Of a stretch of 64,000 nucleotides of DNA, positions 33,275 to 45,671 are shown one piece after another. This stretch comes from Pseudopyrenochaeta lycopersici (taxonomy: Eukaryota; Ascomycota; Dothideomycetes; Pleosporales; Pseudopyrenochaetaceae), in contig NHZP01000012.1 of assembly GCA_003313425.1 (NCBI GenBank), forward strand, positions 806,001 through 870,000. Reading direction: 5' to 3'. The notes beneath the pieces were generated by a model. That model was not told the DNA's origin. It made no database searches and saw only the letters and a list, made by a program, of their open reading frames with translations. How positions within the stretch are numbered: the stretch's first letter is position 1; each line of letters opens with the position of its first letter. The translations under genes were made by a program, and so were the position numbers.

Positions 33275-34950
33275 TACAAAGTGTCCTAGAGATGGAGGAT
33301 AGCACGCCTTCTTAGAGCTTGTCAATAATCACTGCCCGTAAATCAAGTATTAACAAGTTCTAAGATGCTAAACTTTTGAGTCAGTTATGCTCCTGACTGA
33401 TGCCTTTCAGTCCTGAATGAGCGCGATGTAATCTTTCTACTATGCGCTCTTCAAGTCAACAGTTGCCTTATACACTTTGTCCCATTTTGCTGGGGGAACT
33501 TTCCGTTGATCAACCGGTATGGAACGCTAACTTCCAGAACAAAGTCCCGGACACGAGTTCAACGTCGCGAACTATTCAGAGAGACGTATAGACTCACGTG
33601 ACTTCGGAATTCTTTTACAATACGAAACACCCAAATGCACCCTACCCGAGACTTCCATGGTATCAATAGAGCCTGTCCTGCGATCTGTAGAGGGCTGAAA
33701 ATTCACTGTAGGTATGGCAATGATTTTAATATAGTACAGTGGAAGCATTTAGCCACTTACTGATACAATTCGCTACTGGTAACTGGAAAGAAGCAGTGCC
33801 CAGACACATAAAGCAGCGCTAGTACTTATAATGAATGATAATCACGTAGTTTTCAAGCAATCATCGACTCATGGATTCATAGTCAGGCCAAGCGCTTTGA
33901 TAGCGGACAACATAGTTTTGATTCTCTAGGAACTTTAATGATGATAGCCCCAGTTATGCTTGGCTTGGCCGGTGCTAGGACTGTGGCCAAGAATGCAAAC
34001 GCGCACGTACTTGGTCATACCGGCCCTTGGTGCTTTCTATCTTACACGCCACAAGCATCGCTTTTTAAACCACTATAGCGCATTCATTAGTATAAGGCTC
34101 ATTATTGAGGCCGGCCATCAGCAAGGCCCGGTCGCAAAGGTCACTAATAGTGTGTATCATGAAAGCCAAGAAAGGAAGGCATGCCATGCGGTGCTAGGAT
34201 CCTGAACCTTGGATCATATGGAGGAGCAGAAAATATCCTTGAAGGCCGTATCACATTCTCCTAGCGTCGCATTAAGATGTGTCCATGCGAGAGACGACCT
34301 GGAGTGGATGACTTCGAGACCGAATTTCTTAGTCACCGAAATTGATGATCGTAGGTGTATTGAGAGTTGAGTTGATGCAGCAGTGTCTCCTCAATTCGTA
34401 ATAACGCTAGATAATTCTCAAATCTAACTTCGCGACACATGTATTATCCTTTGTGCTGAACAGGTATATCGGTTCCAGTTTGAGGTCCAGCACTCTTTAT
34501 CGGTGGTCGGAAAATATGGAACGCCACGGAGTTCGGCAGCTTAGTACACAGTAGTCGCATGTCACTCATTCGTGGTGGCGGAATGACGTGGTACTACAGT
34601 TCCGCTCGTTCCGCTCCGCCCCTGTCTGCACCAATCTTCGCTCGAGAAAGACTTAGTAAAGCCACATGGCTATAATAATGCTGCAATTTTTGTTACAAAA
34701 GACTCGGCCGACTAAGCATTGATTGGTAGCGCGCCTCAGCCATACGTGGCTGACGCGTGCCGTGACATCCACTTGAGCATTCCGACTTTATATGTGGCTG
34801 CACCCCCAACGTGAATGCCGTGCTAGGAGAGGTCTCACCCAAGTGGACGCTACAACTAAGCAGCGATTCTGAAATACACCTTTAAGATTTTCAAAAATAC
34901 CAATCATTATTAACGCAAACTTGTCCACAATACTGAGAAAAAACATCAAC
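33275..34950. other. Intergenic region
   Basis: About 1.7 kb. No gene supported. CAGCCA-TACG-TGGCTG at 34737-34752 is a small perfect hairpin within the probable promoter of the WW-domain gene. Confidence 0.4.
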
Positions 34951-35589
34951 ATGTCATCACGGCGACGAGATCTCGACGCAGTCATAGTACGCGCCGATAA
35001 CTTCATCACCAAGCAAATGCAAAAATTTGAGCAAAAGAGAGGACGATCGGACCAGTATGCACCAATGTCGGATGGCCCATCACCACCATACCAAAGCTAC
35101 GGTAGTCCATCTCATCAATATTACGGTGGCCCCCAATCTCAAGGGCCTCTAGCACCAAACGGCTGGGCACAAGAATTTGACCCGCAAAGTCAAAGGTGGT
35201 TCTACATCGACCAAGCTACTGGCCGTGCCCAGTGGGACTCTCCCTCAGCCTCGCCAGACCCGCGCACACAACGACTAAACCACAGCCACCGAGCAAGTAC
35301 AATGGGGGACGGACATTCAGCACAAAGATTGCGGGACGAAGACGACTCGCGCGCGAGGCGACGAAATAGAGCGACATCGCAACCACAGGAGCCAAACCAT
35401 AACGGGCAGTTCTTGGGCGTTGATCGACCGGACGTTAGAAATGGAGCAAGTGTTTCACCACATCCAAGTCCCCACGGCAGATTGCCGCCGGGCGCACACC
35501 TGGATATGAGGACGGGCCAGGTCGTGACAGATATGTTTCCACCGGATCAGAGACCTGCACAGTGGAATGATGAGATATCGAGGATATAG
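34951..35589 (+). CDS. WW-domain protein, 212 aa
   Basis: ATG at 34951 (MSSRRRDLDAVIVRADNF) is the first in frame. Residues 1-30 are a short charged helix. Residues 35-70 are Pro/Tyr/Gly-rich. The WW domain spans about residues 69-98: PNGWAQEFDPQSQRWFYID and then GRAQWDSP give Trp72, Trp83-Phe84-Tyr85, Trp95 and Pro98. WW domains bind Pro-rich ligands such as PPxY; the protein also contains its own SPPYQSY, which might allow self-association. The C-terminal half is polar and disordered and ends in QWNDEISRI. No catalytic domain. Partner and location unknown. Confidence 0.75.
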   Translation: MSSRRRDLDAVIVRADNFITKQMQKFEQKRGRSDQYAPMSDGPSPPYQSYGSPSHQYYGGPQSQGPLAPNGWAQEFDPQSQRWFYIDQATGRAQWDSPSASPDPRTQRLNHSHRASTMGDGHSAQRLRDEDDSRARRRNRATSQPQEPNHNGQFLGVDRPDVRNGASVSPHPSPHGRLPPGAHLDMRTGQVVTDMFPPDQRPAQWNDEISRI

Positions 35590-36064
35590 GAAAGGTACAT
35601 GCATGATGCACAGCGAGGCTGGCGCCATGACCAATGGTCCTTATGATATCCGGCCTTCGAGCTCTTAAGGCGAATCTCGTTTTACTTAATGAGCATAAAT
35701 AGACCTATTGTGTAACTATTCAGAGCTACTAGCCAAATAAATTTTCGTATGAGAGATTGCAACTTTGTAGTATATACAATATGTACCATGATGCGAGGTC
35801 ACAGACGGCTGAAGTGTTAGTGTCTCACCATAAATCGTTTGGTCCTCCATGGCGCTTCTTTGGGTCCTATGACCCTTGGCTTTGTGGAGGAGAAGCTTCT
35901 GGTACAGTATCATGGTCACCTGGTTGAAGCTTACCCAACACTTGTAGGTTTCGTCAAAATTCACTCTATGGCAAAGGATATATTCGTGGCTTTAGCCAAA
36001 GTTACTAATATATACATGAAAAATAGTAGTACTAATCAACCGCAGATATCTTAGCGCATTCAGT
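35590..36064. other. Convergent 3' intergenic region
   Basis: About 475 bp of AT-rich sequence between the WW gene and the lyase gene. Probably 3' UTRs. No other feature seen. Confidence 0.45.
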
Positions 36065-37823
36065 CTAGGCTGATACCAAGTCAATCGCATCAATACTGAT
36101 GCCGGGACTCAAGTATCCAGTTGCCGTCTTTCCGGAAATAACAGTAATCTTCAAAACCTGGTATTCCCTTGAACTCTTGATCCATGCGCTGGCCGGTACA
36201 GTGTACTCATAGATCCAGTTATTCCCACGGTATGTGCCAACGGTAAGGGAGCGCGTATCGCCCTGTCCTTTGTCTGACTGCAGCTGAGCGCTCCAAGTGT
36301 TCACTGCGATTGCCGGACGTCCACCAGCCTGGCCTTCCGTCACACCTAATCTGATTTTCGCACCCTTCGCTAGCTGTGCATCGGTCAGGCGGAAGTGTAC
36401 CAGGTGGTCATTGTTAACGTCTTTCCAGATGTATCCTGGGAATCCAGACACAGCGGTGGTGCCGACCACAAATGTACCAGCATCCCAGTTAGAGAGGCGT
36501 TTATCGGAGGGATGCATGTATGTGGGCTTCATAGGGGTATCGCCAAAGTTGAGGAAGCCCTTCGGTGTCCCGTCCCATTCACCTATGCGCCAGATCACGG
36601 CTGTGTCGGTAGGGTCAACGCAAGCGATGGCGTTCTTCGTTACAGTACCACCGGCTGTTATTGCAATAGCGCTAGTGTGAACCTCAAGTTCCTATATGGG
36701 TCCATTAGCATATTTCTGCCTATAGTTGGTATTGTTCGCCGCATCTCAATATACTTACCCCCTTATACACGGTGAGTGTGTAGCTTCCTGGAAGGACACC
36801 GCTGATTTTCCAGGCTCCAGCCGCGGTTGTCCAATACTGTGCTTCAGCGTTTTTTAGGCCGATAACATACTGATACCCAGACTTGACATTCGATAAGCCG
36901 TCACCAGTGACAGCGCCGCGGCCACTAGCTGGAACCCATCCATCAATCTCAAGTGTATCGAACCAACCATTGTCGGCCTTGCGAGCAAACAGATTCGCAT
37001 TCGGTCCCGCGCCATTGTCGGTGAAGTGAAGAATGGAGGGACCTTGGAGACCGAAACGCATAACATCGGTATGTCCTGTCTCGTGTTAGCACGAACGCAG
37101 AGCCATCAGGCTAGAGACAGATATACCCATGTTGTAGTGATAGATGTCATATAGATCCTGACCAGCTGCTCCACCACGCCTAACTAAGCTCCGGAAAAAG
37201 GGTCCACCAGATGCCTTCTCGTGATTTGAGCGGATCATGTACATGCCAACATTCGCATTTGTGTATCCGACCCAATCGTAATCTATGGTACGACCATACC
37301 TTTTGCCCGAGTAGTGCTTCGACCACGTTTGTCCATCGATTCCATTGATATCACCAGATTCAATCGCAGGTGCGCCGTCCGGGATCCAGTCTGTATCTTC
37401 ATTGACATTATTGGTGAAGATATTGGGCGGGACGCGCACAATGTAACGAGACACCGTGATGCTTGTATCTTTTTTGTTCATGAAGATGTATACATTCGCG
37501 TTACCGTAGCGGAAGATGAGCGTATGAATAAGCGTGCCGACCTTCATGGTGACCTTGATGATCCTGGCAGGAGTGGTATATTGCTTGATAGTGACGATTC
37601 CAGCGCCGAGACCGGACTCAACGTGGGAGTTCCTGCCATTCTGGCCGTTATACTCGACGCCTCGGTACTTAATGGAGGTCATGTCGCCATTGGTCTTACT
37701 GACCTTGACGATCAAATTCGCGTTAGTGTCAATCACATAGTTTTTGCCATCGTCAGTGTAACCCCATGCTGCGAAAGCAGCAGTTGGAAGAAGGAGCTTA
37801 GTCAATGTTGCGAAGAACCGCAT
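36065..37823 (-). CDS. Secreted rhamnogalacturonan lyase, polysaccharide lyase family 4
   Basis: Exons 37823-37127, 37075-36759 and 36691-36065 give 546 residues; introns of 51 and 67 bp keep frame. MRFFATLTKLLLPTAAFA is a clear signal peptide, cut before AWGYTDDG. Residues 20-280 form the beta-sandwich catalytic domain (SIKYRGVEYNGQ, then HVESGLG, then VSRYIVRVPPNIFT, PFFRSLVRRGG). A FnIII-like domain follows (ISGVLPGSYTLTVYKGELEV). The C-terminal CBM-like domain begins near AVIWRIGEWDGTPKGFLN. This is the three-domain layout of fungal RG-lyase A. It cleaves the rhamnose-galacturonate backbone of pectin RG-I by beta-elimination outside the cell, which suggests growth on plant tissue. Confidence 0.9.
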
Positions 37824-40800
37824 GTTGAACGAATGACTACCTCAAAGAGGTTGAGAGAAAGGAAAACAATCAGGCGCAAAAGTATATCTGAAAGCCCGCA
37901 GATGTAGGTCTGATAGCCCCGAAGAAAGGAATGACGAAAGAATCAAGAAACAGATACCTCATCTAGACGAAAAGATATCTCTCCTGATCTCCCACCACAG
38001 CTTGCACAGGCCTCCGGAGTATCGCGGGTCATTCGGTCTCGGCAGCCATCTCCAAAGGTAGTTTTCGGTCTTACCATAATGGAGAACACTCCGCTATTCT
38101 AGGCCGCCGCCCATGCTGTGTATATTAGTGCAAGGATATTGTGGCATGGTAAGCGAGGGACAATGGCCGGCTACCGCGTCCTCTAATTTCTTGATCAGAT
38201 TTTTATCTTGCGGAAGGAAGTCGAGATAGTCGTGCCATTGGTTGTCCTGACTCGTTTCGTTTCGAATCAGGTATGTGGAGATAACAGGGTCCCGAGAGAG
38301 CCCAGGGATACGTTTCATAGGCTCTATTTACGTGCTTAGATTTGGGTTCACGATTACCACCGATTTCGGAGGGCATGGAGAGTGATACATCTTCAAAGAG
38401 ACATACAGTAAATATTGATGGTATACGATATTGGAGCGACAAGAAAGATAGTGGAAAATGGCGCCATCGAAGATGCCCAGGTTGCGGGCCGAAGTAGCAC
38501 CTAACAATGGAGGATGTGCCATGCCGGACCCTGACAGCTCTTCCTGTCGACAGTTTTTGGAGCCAGCTCCCCATTTAAAACCGCCGCAGTTTTGCAGATT
38601 TAAAGAGAGAGAAAACAGGAAGTGCATCTAGGTAACGTGGTGGCATATTTACTGGGTTCTGGAGCGCATCGTGGAGCCGGAATTGCTGAGCGCCACAGCC
38701 TCAAGACCCTGGTCGATTCCTCGGCACACCCACCGTCGCATGCATGCTAACTAAATTAGGCGTTGCCCTTTCCTGGCCCGGAGATGTGGCAGACTGTGCC
38801 ATAGTCGGCAAGGTGACGCATAACTGCGCTTTCTTCAAGTAATGTAATATGGAACACTCGAAGACCCAAATTCTCCCGTAAGAATATAGCCATCAACATT
38901 GGCGAGCGGCAATAGCTCGCCCGCGTAAACAATCAAAGACGTAAGTAGTCTTTTTGGCGAGCATCTCCGCGCCCCTATTATACCGGTCGTTAGTATCGTT
39001 GCCGCATCGCATTGAGAATTATGTGGTACATGCGCCACTCCCATCGTGCTGCCAGACTCCGAAACGATAAGACTCAATCCGTCTTTCGATGCACCCTTGC
39101 TTCGTTGCACATCCAAACAAACCTAGTATTGGAACTACATCTTCCCAGCAAAACCACTGGGACTATTGCATCGCTAAGTATCTAGCATTCGGTATAAAGT
39201 ACGGATGACAGTGCACAGTCTCCCTTCAGATTCTCATCGACCACTTGTTCGTCAATCTAGTTCAAGAGCTGCACTGAACAATTTGTTAATGGCATAATAT
39301 AGCAATAAACATAGCACCGGGCTCAACGGTCAGTGTATTGAAAGCGGGGGATCTTCGAGGCACAACCTGAGAATGTGGGTCACTCACTTGAAGCAAAAGC
39401 GCAGTGGCCTGGCGCAGACGAGTTCGAACAAGAATAGAATAAGCTCGGTGGGTCTGCCAGGGAATTAACGTAAGCTGGTATCTGACAGTTGTACAGACCT
39501 ACCACCATAAGCGGATAAAAGTATTAGCGAAACCGTAGTTGACATTTCACGAGCGCTCTCCAGCTATCATTTCATAGAGGAAAGATTTATCCAGATACAG
39601 ATAATAGAACTATTTACTACCAGCATCCCGGTAGACAGAATGAAGCCACGATCAAGAGCGTAAACCTTCGGCATTCATTACCAATGCATGTAACTAAGCA
39701 CTCCCGTCCTATCATTAGCACTGAAAATTTTGTTCTATGAAATACGAAACAACCTTCCAGGGCCTTTCACCGGCTCAGAACGAACATAGATTCTGAAACA
39801 CTTCAACGGTTACACGGTCACTGTAATATAGTAGGAACGGCTCATTTAGCCTATAGATGAATGAATAACCATGCCCATAACAGTGTTAAATGCGCATCCA
39901 GGCGCCGCATGGTATAATCAGTACGGGTGATTGATTGTGGTGGACATCTTCTTCTCAGATTAGAGTTGAAACTCAACTATAATACACATACATGTAATCA
40001 AACGACTACAGCGGGGCCTTTCATATCAACACGGCTACTCAGACGACAATGAGATATTTCTTCCAAGCTTTGCGCGAGATTTCCAACTTCGGCTGTGTGG
40101 AGGAAAAACAAGGAGCTGGGCAATAGTAGCCTAGGTAATCTATTAGACAGACCACTGCCTACTCAGGAGGCTCGTAGGAGTTAGCTATACAGTTTAATTG
40201 AGCACAGCCCACCGCAGAGGCCAGTGCAAAGGCTGGAGGTTGAGCGTAGAAATCTGTTGCTGTACCCAGAGCGCGATCAGCGTGGTACAATAGGTCACTG
40301 CCCGTTGTCTGCAACAGCATGGCCCTCGGTCAGCTGTCCTACATTATATAGTTCTATTCACTCCTTATGTTCCCTTCAAGCTGTTCAGCTTGATCAAAAA
40401 GTTTATGATACATCGACATCTGCCCATGGCCTGCACAGTTTGTATTGACGCTTTCGGAGTACTGTAATTGTTGATGCATAAGACTACCTTAACTCAAATA
40501 AATCCGTATGTATTTACTCTATATACCGTGGAATGTTAGTGAAGTTTTATTGTTTTTTATTTTATTTTTTGAATCCGCCCTTATAGCTTTAATAATTCAT
40601 TTTGTAGTCACGATCCGGCATCAATGTAGAAATTGGTCAAGTTACAGCAATGCTCAAGTGTGACTTAATTTCTGCTGCCTTTATATATCCCTTTGCACAT
40701 TCATCTTATCCAATGTCCATCGTTACTTGTTGTTCGCAGCGGCCCGTCTACCTTTGCCCAGTCCGCTTCAAAATACTCTTTTAAAAGCCGCCCACAATTT

Positions 40801-41503
40801 ATAATAAGATTAGAACACACGTAAGCTCACTGACTAATTGATTTCAGCCAAAAACAAAAGGTATTGTAGAAAGGCGAATGCAATATCGCGAAGGTCGTTA
40901 ATATCCGGCGAAGACTGGCCTCCAGAGTCTGACGACCTCGGCTATACAGGCTGAATTTACTACGCTGGAAAATGCGCGTCGTAGAGAGGCATTGTGGAAG
41001 GAAGATTAATGCGAGATAATCAAGTATCTTGAATGCTGGAGCGAGAAGTCTCTCATGAATGGCATACGTAAGAAATGTCGGTGTAATGCAAGACTGAAGC
41101 AGGGTTACCGAGAGCGCCAGCCTTTGTCTATCCAAGGCAGTCACATGCCTAGATGTGTTGCTAATTTGGGAAGCGTGATGTACCTGCATGTCTTGATTTA
41201 GGTCCATACGATGTGCGAAAGTTCACCGCTAGGTGGAATCCAACCACTCTCACCGAATGACTGATCTGCCTTCCCAAAAACTTTATTCCCATATTAAGTT
41301 TCAGAGAGAGACTTTACTGATTTAAAATTATGGAATGCAATGGTATAAACGTTCGCTTCAACAAATCTTGCTATTAGCCTATCACATAGTGCGCGTTCGT
41401 GGCACGCTGACAGTAAAAGGCGTTTGAAAGCCACGGCTAGCCTAGCGTGCGGCTGCCTGTTGACGCTACTTCCTATTGACATCCGCAAACCGTGGACATA
41501 AGC
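37824..41503. other. Long gene-poor spacer
   Basis: About 3.7 kb. Several short open frames on both strands (for example 38203-38574, 38835-39116 and 40827-41207, all minus) show no family resemblance and I do not call them. A T-rich tract lies at about 40543-40571. The first 250 bp is probably the lyase promoter. No transposon ends seen. Confidence 0.4.
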
Positions 41504-42375
41504 ATGGTCAATACCCTCACATTATCCACTATGTGTCAGACTCGAGTCAAGCGATGCGCCGGATTTCTTGATTTGGCAGGAGGTAGGATACGCGCATGAT
41601 CGTACTTTCACCAAACACTGACCAGGCTGCAACAGAGATCCGTAATCAAATATACGAACTGGTCATGTCAAATGAGCAGAAAGATATCGATGTTATTAAA
41701 TATATTCACTGTCCACAACAGCTTTTTTTATCTCAAACGAGTGGGTACCGTGGCCTCACTCAGCTCTGCCGTCAGGTTCGCCAAGAGTTTCTGCCAATAT
41801 ACCAAAAGCGCACCGTATACGTCGAAATCGATATCCATGATACAGCTCGATTCGTGGAAACATTCTACAATCTTGATGATCTTCAGTCAGTTGTTCACTC
41901 CAGCGGGAGCATTGAGATCAGCTTTGACCGCAATGTCCACGAAGCCCACCTTGACACGTCAGACCAGGTTGATCTTCTCCCGCTTTTGCGGCTTCTCATC
42001 ATGGCACCACATATGCATGCGCGCCTTATAGCAACAACCTATATTTCGGATAAAGGAGTACCGCAATTTATTCACGACATTGGCACTTTACTTCGCATTC
42101 CGAAAGTTGAGAGGGTCGAGATGCGACAGCACCTGCTCCACTCCATGCAGCGGCTGTTACTTGCACCGTTGCCCTCACCTCTACGAGATACTTCACAGCC
42201 AAAGCTTGAATTGTGGTTGGCGTCAGAAGCAATGGGCCATGATTTTACGATGCGGAAGAGGCTGCTACATGACACTGGATTTGCTGGCTTGAAGGCGATA
42301 GAAATGTCTTTAAGATTCAGCCCTATGTATTACACTGAAACCTTGAGGCCCCCAAAATCCTTTTCTGCTGTTTAA
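41504..42375 (+). CDS. 2EXR/F-box-like protein, 272 aa
   Basis: Join 41504-41582 and 41636-42375; the 53-bp intron starts GTAGGA, has a CACTGAC branch site and ends ACAG. It splits the Glu codon of FLDLAGEIRNQIYELVM, the first block. LTQLCRQVRQEFLPIYQKRT is the second block. DTARFVETFYNLDDL and the later LLRLLIMAPHMHARL are typical of the family's helical C-terminal part. A shorter start at 41596 would lose the first block. The ATG at 41504 gives MVNTLTLSTMCQTRVK before the domain. Function unknown; it is closest in layout to the genes at 32473 and 47737. Confidence 0.7.
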
Positions 42376-43026
42376 GGCCTTTTGTAAACAAGACAGACGC
42401 CGTAATTATGCTGTACCATGGATATTTGGGTTCAACTGAGTCACAGGCGCGCTAGTTTTTGGGCTCTTCTCACTTGCATTTTAAACTCACAAGCAAACAA
42501 TACTATTGTAAGTAGGATCCAACATCAGTAACATCGAATACAATTGTCGTTCGCGGGAACAATTATAATCTCATTCATGGGCTTGTAAATTGAACGGCAG
42601 CCTTGTATACCGAGATAAGAGCCAAATTAGATGGCATTACGGTCCCAATTGAGATTTCCTCCCAGTACGCGCACTGCGAACAGTAAAGGGAACATTATCT
42701 CCTAATTAGTAAATGGGCTGTCCCAAGGTGTATCTATAAGATCGAGTCTAATGAAATTCAAGGTGAGTTACCTTAAAGTATAAAAGGCGCTAGCGTGCAA
42801 CCGCACTTCCTTGAGAAGGATCATCTGATGGACTTTTACTGTCACATGGTGCATGATTACATTTGCACCACAAAGGGCCTGTACAGCGCTTTCTCCAGTT
42901 GCGCTGACTCAGCCACGTGACCTTGATCAGCCTAATCTCAGCCTCGTTGCACTGTCCGTCAAAGTTCTGCCAGCGCTCACGTTTGCATTCTGAACGAACC
43001 GAACAAACCACAATAGGGTATTTTCC
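42376..43026. other. Intergenic region upstream of HET gene
   Basis: About 650 bp. Probable promoter of the HET-domain gene. GGCAGCCTTGTATA occurs at about 42596 and again downstream of the HET gene near 45053, perhaps by chance. Confidence 0.4.
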
Positions 43027-44991
43027 ATGCTTGAAAACTCCCATAGGCTTCCTGCATCTCTCTTAACCATGTCAAAATTCCAAGAAGAATTAAGAGAGCA
43101 GGCTAGCGCCATCTACACCCCGTGCCAGTTCGACAGCAGCTCGGACAATCAGCTCCGGCTAATCTCTTTGCGTCCACCTATATACGCCAACAGTCCTTTG
43201 ATAGGAGACTTAACAGTCAAGCATATAAATGACACTAGCACACGATATACAGCATTGTCCTACGTTTGGGGCGACGAAAACATACGGGAGCTGATAACGA
43301 TCAATGGTGTGGATACTACCATAACAAGGCAGCTTGCAGAAGCACTCCATCGCTTAAGATCAGAAGGAAAAGCTCAGAATTTGTGGGCCGATGCCATCTG
43401 TATAAACCAGTATGATGCAGGCGAGAAGAGCATTCATGTTGCCAAGATGGGCAAAATCTATTCCGGTGCGGAGCGTACCTATCTATGGCTTGGGGAGGAG
43501 GACGAGACCAGCAAGTTTGCAATGAAGCTTGTAGAAAATATTACAGAGGAAAAGGTTCGAAATTTCGACCCCCAAGCTGCCGAGTGGAGGGGTCTTTATG
43601 ACCTTCTTCGGAGGCCTTGGTGGTCTAGGCTTTGGATCATCCAAGAAGCTGTCCTCTCCCCACAGCCGATAATCAAATGTGGGGCACAAGAAGCGCATCT
43701 GAATCTTTTTGCTGATGCATGGTCATACTGGGATTTGTATGAATGGAAGGAAGGATATTTTGAAAAATTCCAGACATTGGACATTTTCCACCAAGTCCCA
43801 TTCATGATGCTCCTGTCGCGAGACACTTCCAAATGGGTTGGCGTCGGATTGAATCCATGGGTAGTTCGTTCGACCGATTTTGAATGCAAATACATGAGAG
43901 ACCGGGTGTACGGGATTCTGAGTCTAGCCGGACCATTCGCAAAGCAATCCATTCAAGTCACATACGACAGGGATCCGACCACGAATGAGTTTGTCAAATC
44001 TGATCACAGGGTTATGCAAGAAGCGGGTGTGGTAATATATCAAGAAGTCGGCGGGCTGATGCCGCTGCTTTTGGCCCAGGAAAGGCATACGCCGTCGCTC
44101 GAGCTTCCATCATGGTGCCCCGACTTTACTCGGGGCACCGAACTCATGAACATAGGAAATCCTATGAAGGGAGCATTTCCGCGGCAGCATTTTGGCGAAC
44201 AAAACTCGGTTATCCGTCCGTGGCATTTGCAGGCAGAGGATTATCAAGTCTCGAGCCTGCAGTCCATTGCACGCTATGCAGGCTGGCAGAGCCGGGCTGA
44301 CTCGGAAAATGACAAAGAAGTCTCAACTTCCTGGAGCAATGATTTCCTATTTAGCGAGGATTCAGAAGTCATGGCAGTCCGCGGCTTTGTTGTCGACAAA
44401 ATAGATTTTGCAGGTGTCACTCCATGGATCCAAGTTGGTCACACTCTAGAGGAGCGGGTCCGCTCTAAAGCAATGCGAGCAGATCTTACACTTGGCGCAA
44501 TTCGAGAATGGGAAAGTCATGTGAAAATGAATAAATTTACATCATATCCTCTTATTGGATGGAAAGAGGCATTCTGGAGAACTCTAATTACGGACCGAGG
44601 GTTGGACTTCGATAAGTCTGCATTGTCGACTGTAGACAGCAGTTGGGAACTATTATTTGATGCATGGTTGGGCAGGGGGAGCAATACAAGGGATGAAAAA
44701 TCAATACTGCAGTACAGGCGGCCCGCGGTAGCCCGGTGCGCCAAACGTGCATTTATTACCACTTCGAATGGGTACTTCGGCCTCGCTCCTGCTATACCAA
44801 CACAGGAAAAAACTCAGGAAGGGGATTTGGTGTGCATTCTGCGAGGTGCTATGTGGCCATGCATATTGCGGGTGGTACCTGAGACTAACTTTTACACCTT
44901 CATGGGGTTTGCTTATGTACACGGAATCATGGAAGGAGAGTTCTTAGAAAAAATAAATGTCGAAGAACTCCGAGAGTTCTGGCTCAAGTAG
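43027..44991 (+). CDS. HET-domain protein (heterokaryon incompatibility), 654 aa
   Basis: Single exon. The first ATG gives MLENSHRLPASLLT; a second at 43069 (MSKFQEEL) has better sequence context and may be the real start. The three HET blocks are intact: YTALSYVWGDEN, then LWADAICINQYDAGEK with VAKMGKIYSGAERTYLWLGE, then RRPWWSRLWIIQEAV. YMRDRVYGILSLAG is the usual downstream element. The C-terminal half ends with DLVCILRGAMWPCILR and GFAYVHGIMEGEF, the typical C-terminal tail of long HET proteins. HET domains are TIR-like cell-death modules used in vegetative incompatibility. No partner gene is adjacent. The decayed HET gene at 18670-20410 is a relative but not a close copy. Confidence 0.88.
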   Translation: MLENSHRLPASLLTMSKFQEELREQASAIYTPCQFDSSSDNQLRLISLRPPIYANSPLIGDLTVKHINDTSTRYTALSYVWGDENIRELITINGVDTTITRQLAEALHRLRSEGKAQNLWADAICINQYDAGEKSIHVAKMGKIYSGAERTYLWLGEEDETSKFAMKLVENITEEKVRNFDPQAAEWRGLYDLLRRPWWSRLWIIQEAVLSPQPIIKCGAQEAHLNLFADAWSYWDLYEWKEGYFEKFQTLDIFHQVPFMMLLSRDTSKWVGVGLNPWVVRSTDFECKYMRDRVYGILSLAGPFAKQSIQVTYDRDPTTNEFVKSDHRVMQEAGVVIYQEVGGLMPLLLAQERHTPSLELPSWCPDFTRGTELMNIGNPMKGAFPRQHFGEQNSVIRPWHLQAEDYQVSSLQSIARYAGWQSRADSENDKEVSTSWSNDFLFSEDSEVMAVRGFVVDKIDFAGVTPWIQVGHTLEERVRSKAMRADLTLGAIREWESHVKMNKFTSYPLIGWKEAFWRTLITDRGLDFDKSALSTVDSSWELLFDAWLGRGSNTRDEKSILQYRRPAVARCAKRAFITTSNGYFGLAPAIPTQEKTQEGDLVCILRGAMWPCILRVVPETNFYTFMGFAYVHGIMEGEFLEKINVEELREFWLK

Positions 44992-45581
44992 ATGCCTGTC
45001 ACAGACGATAAGGAGCTAGGTTACGCACTATCCTGTGCACTATCTTTTGCGAGGCAGCCTTGTATAGTAGACAGCTATCCTAATGCTCCTAAAATCGGAA
45101 CCAGACAAACAAATTTTTAGGTAGGATTGAAACAGCAAGATAATTCGTTACACAATAAAGGCGGTGTGGAATGTGTTGAAAGACGAAAAGTGGATCAAGC
45201 AAGGAGGTAACCAGCCGCATCAATGTGCTTCCTGCCACCTTTGTATAAGCGCTATTAGCTGCTAATTTGCTTATAGTCCTTCAATCAATCAACTAAATAA
45301 CTCAACTCCTAATTCCTAGCACATTTTATTCGGCTAACGTTATAGAAGAATGAATGATGGTTGCCTAATCGCTCGTCTGATTAGGCTGCCCAAACCAAAA
45401 CGGGCGGTTCATCAGTCGCTGCAATTCCATGCTTTTCGTACCACATCAATTTTGAAGGCGACATTAAACACTAGAAGATAGCAAGCCTGAGGTTTGGGAA
45501 CTGAATGACGAAGCCTGGTCATCATGCGTTTGCGCAAAACGGGCCAGAAGCGACTCGCTTTGAGCGACTTAAGAACAACTA
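44992..45581. other. Intergenic region left of the pogo-like element
   Basis: About 590 bp. The part from about 45400 to the TA at 45580-45581 is probably the original upstream region of the gene now at 47737, separated from it by the transposon. Confidence 0.45.
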
Positions 45582-45626
45582 CCGAGGTGGACGGCGTAAC
45601 GAGCCAGACGGCGTAACGAGCCACCC
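45582..45626 (+). repeat. Left TIR of pogo-like element
   Basis: 45 bp, complementary to 47664-47708. It contains two adjacent copies of GACGGCGTAACGAGCCA, a possible transposase-binding repeat. Confidence 0.9.
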
Positions 45627-45671
45627 CTCCTCAACAACAACAAAACTTCAACAAGCGATACCTTCACCAAT

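Noticed and set aside
45412..45624. A short minus-strand gene overlapping the left TIR, and its twin at 47666
   Set aside because: Both frames start with the same residues because they read the two inverted TIRs; neither continues into anything recognisable.
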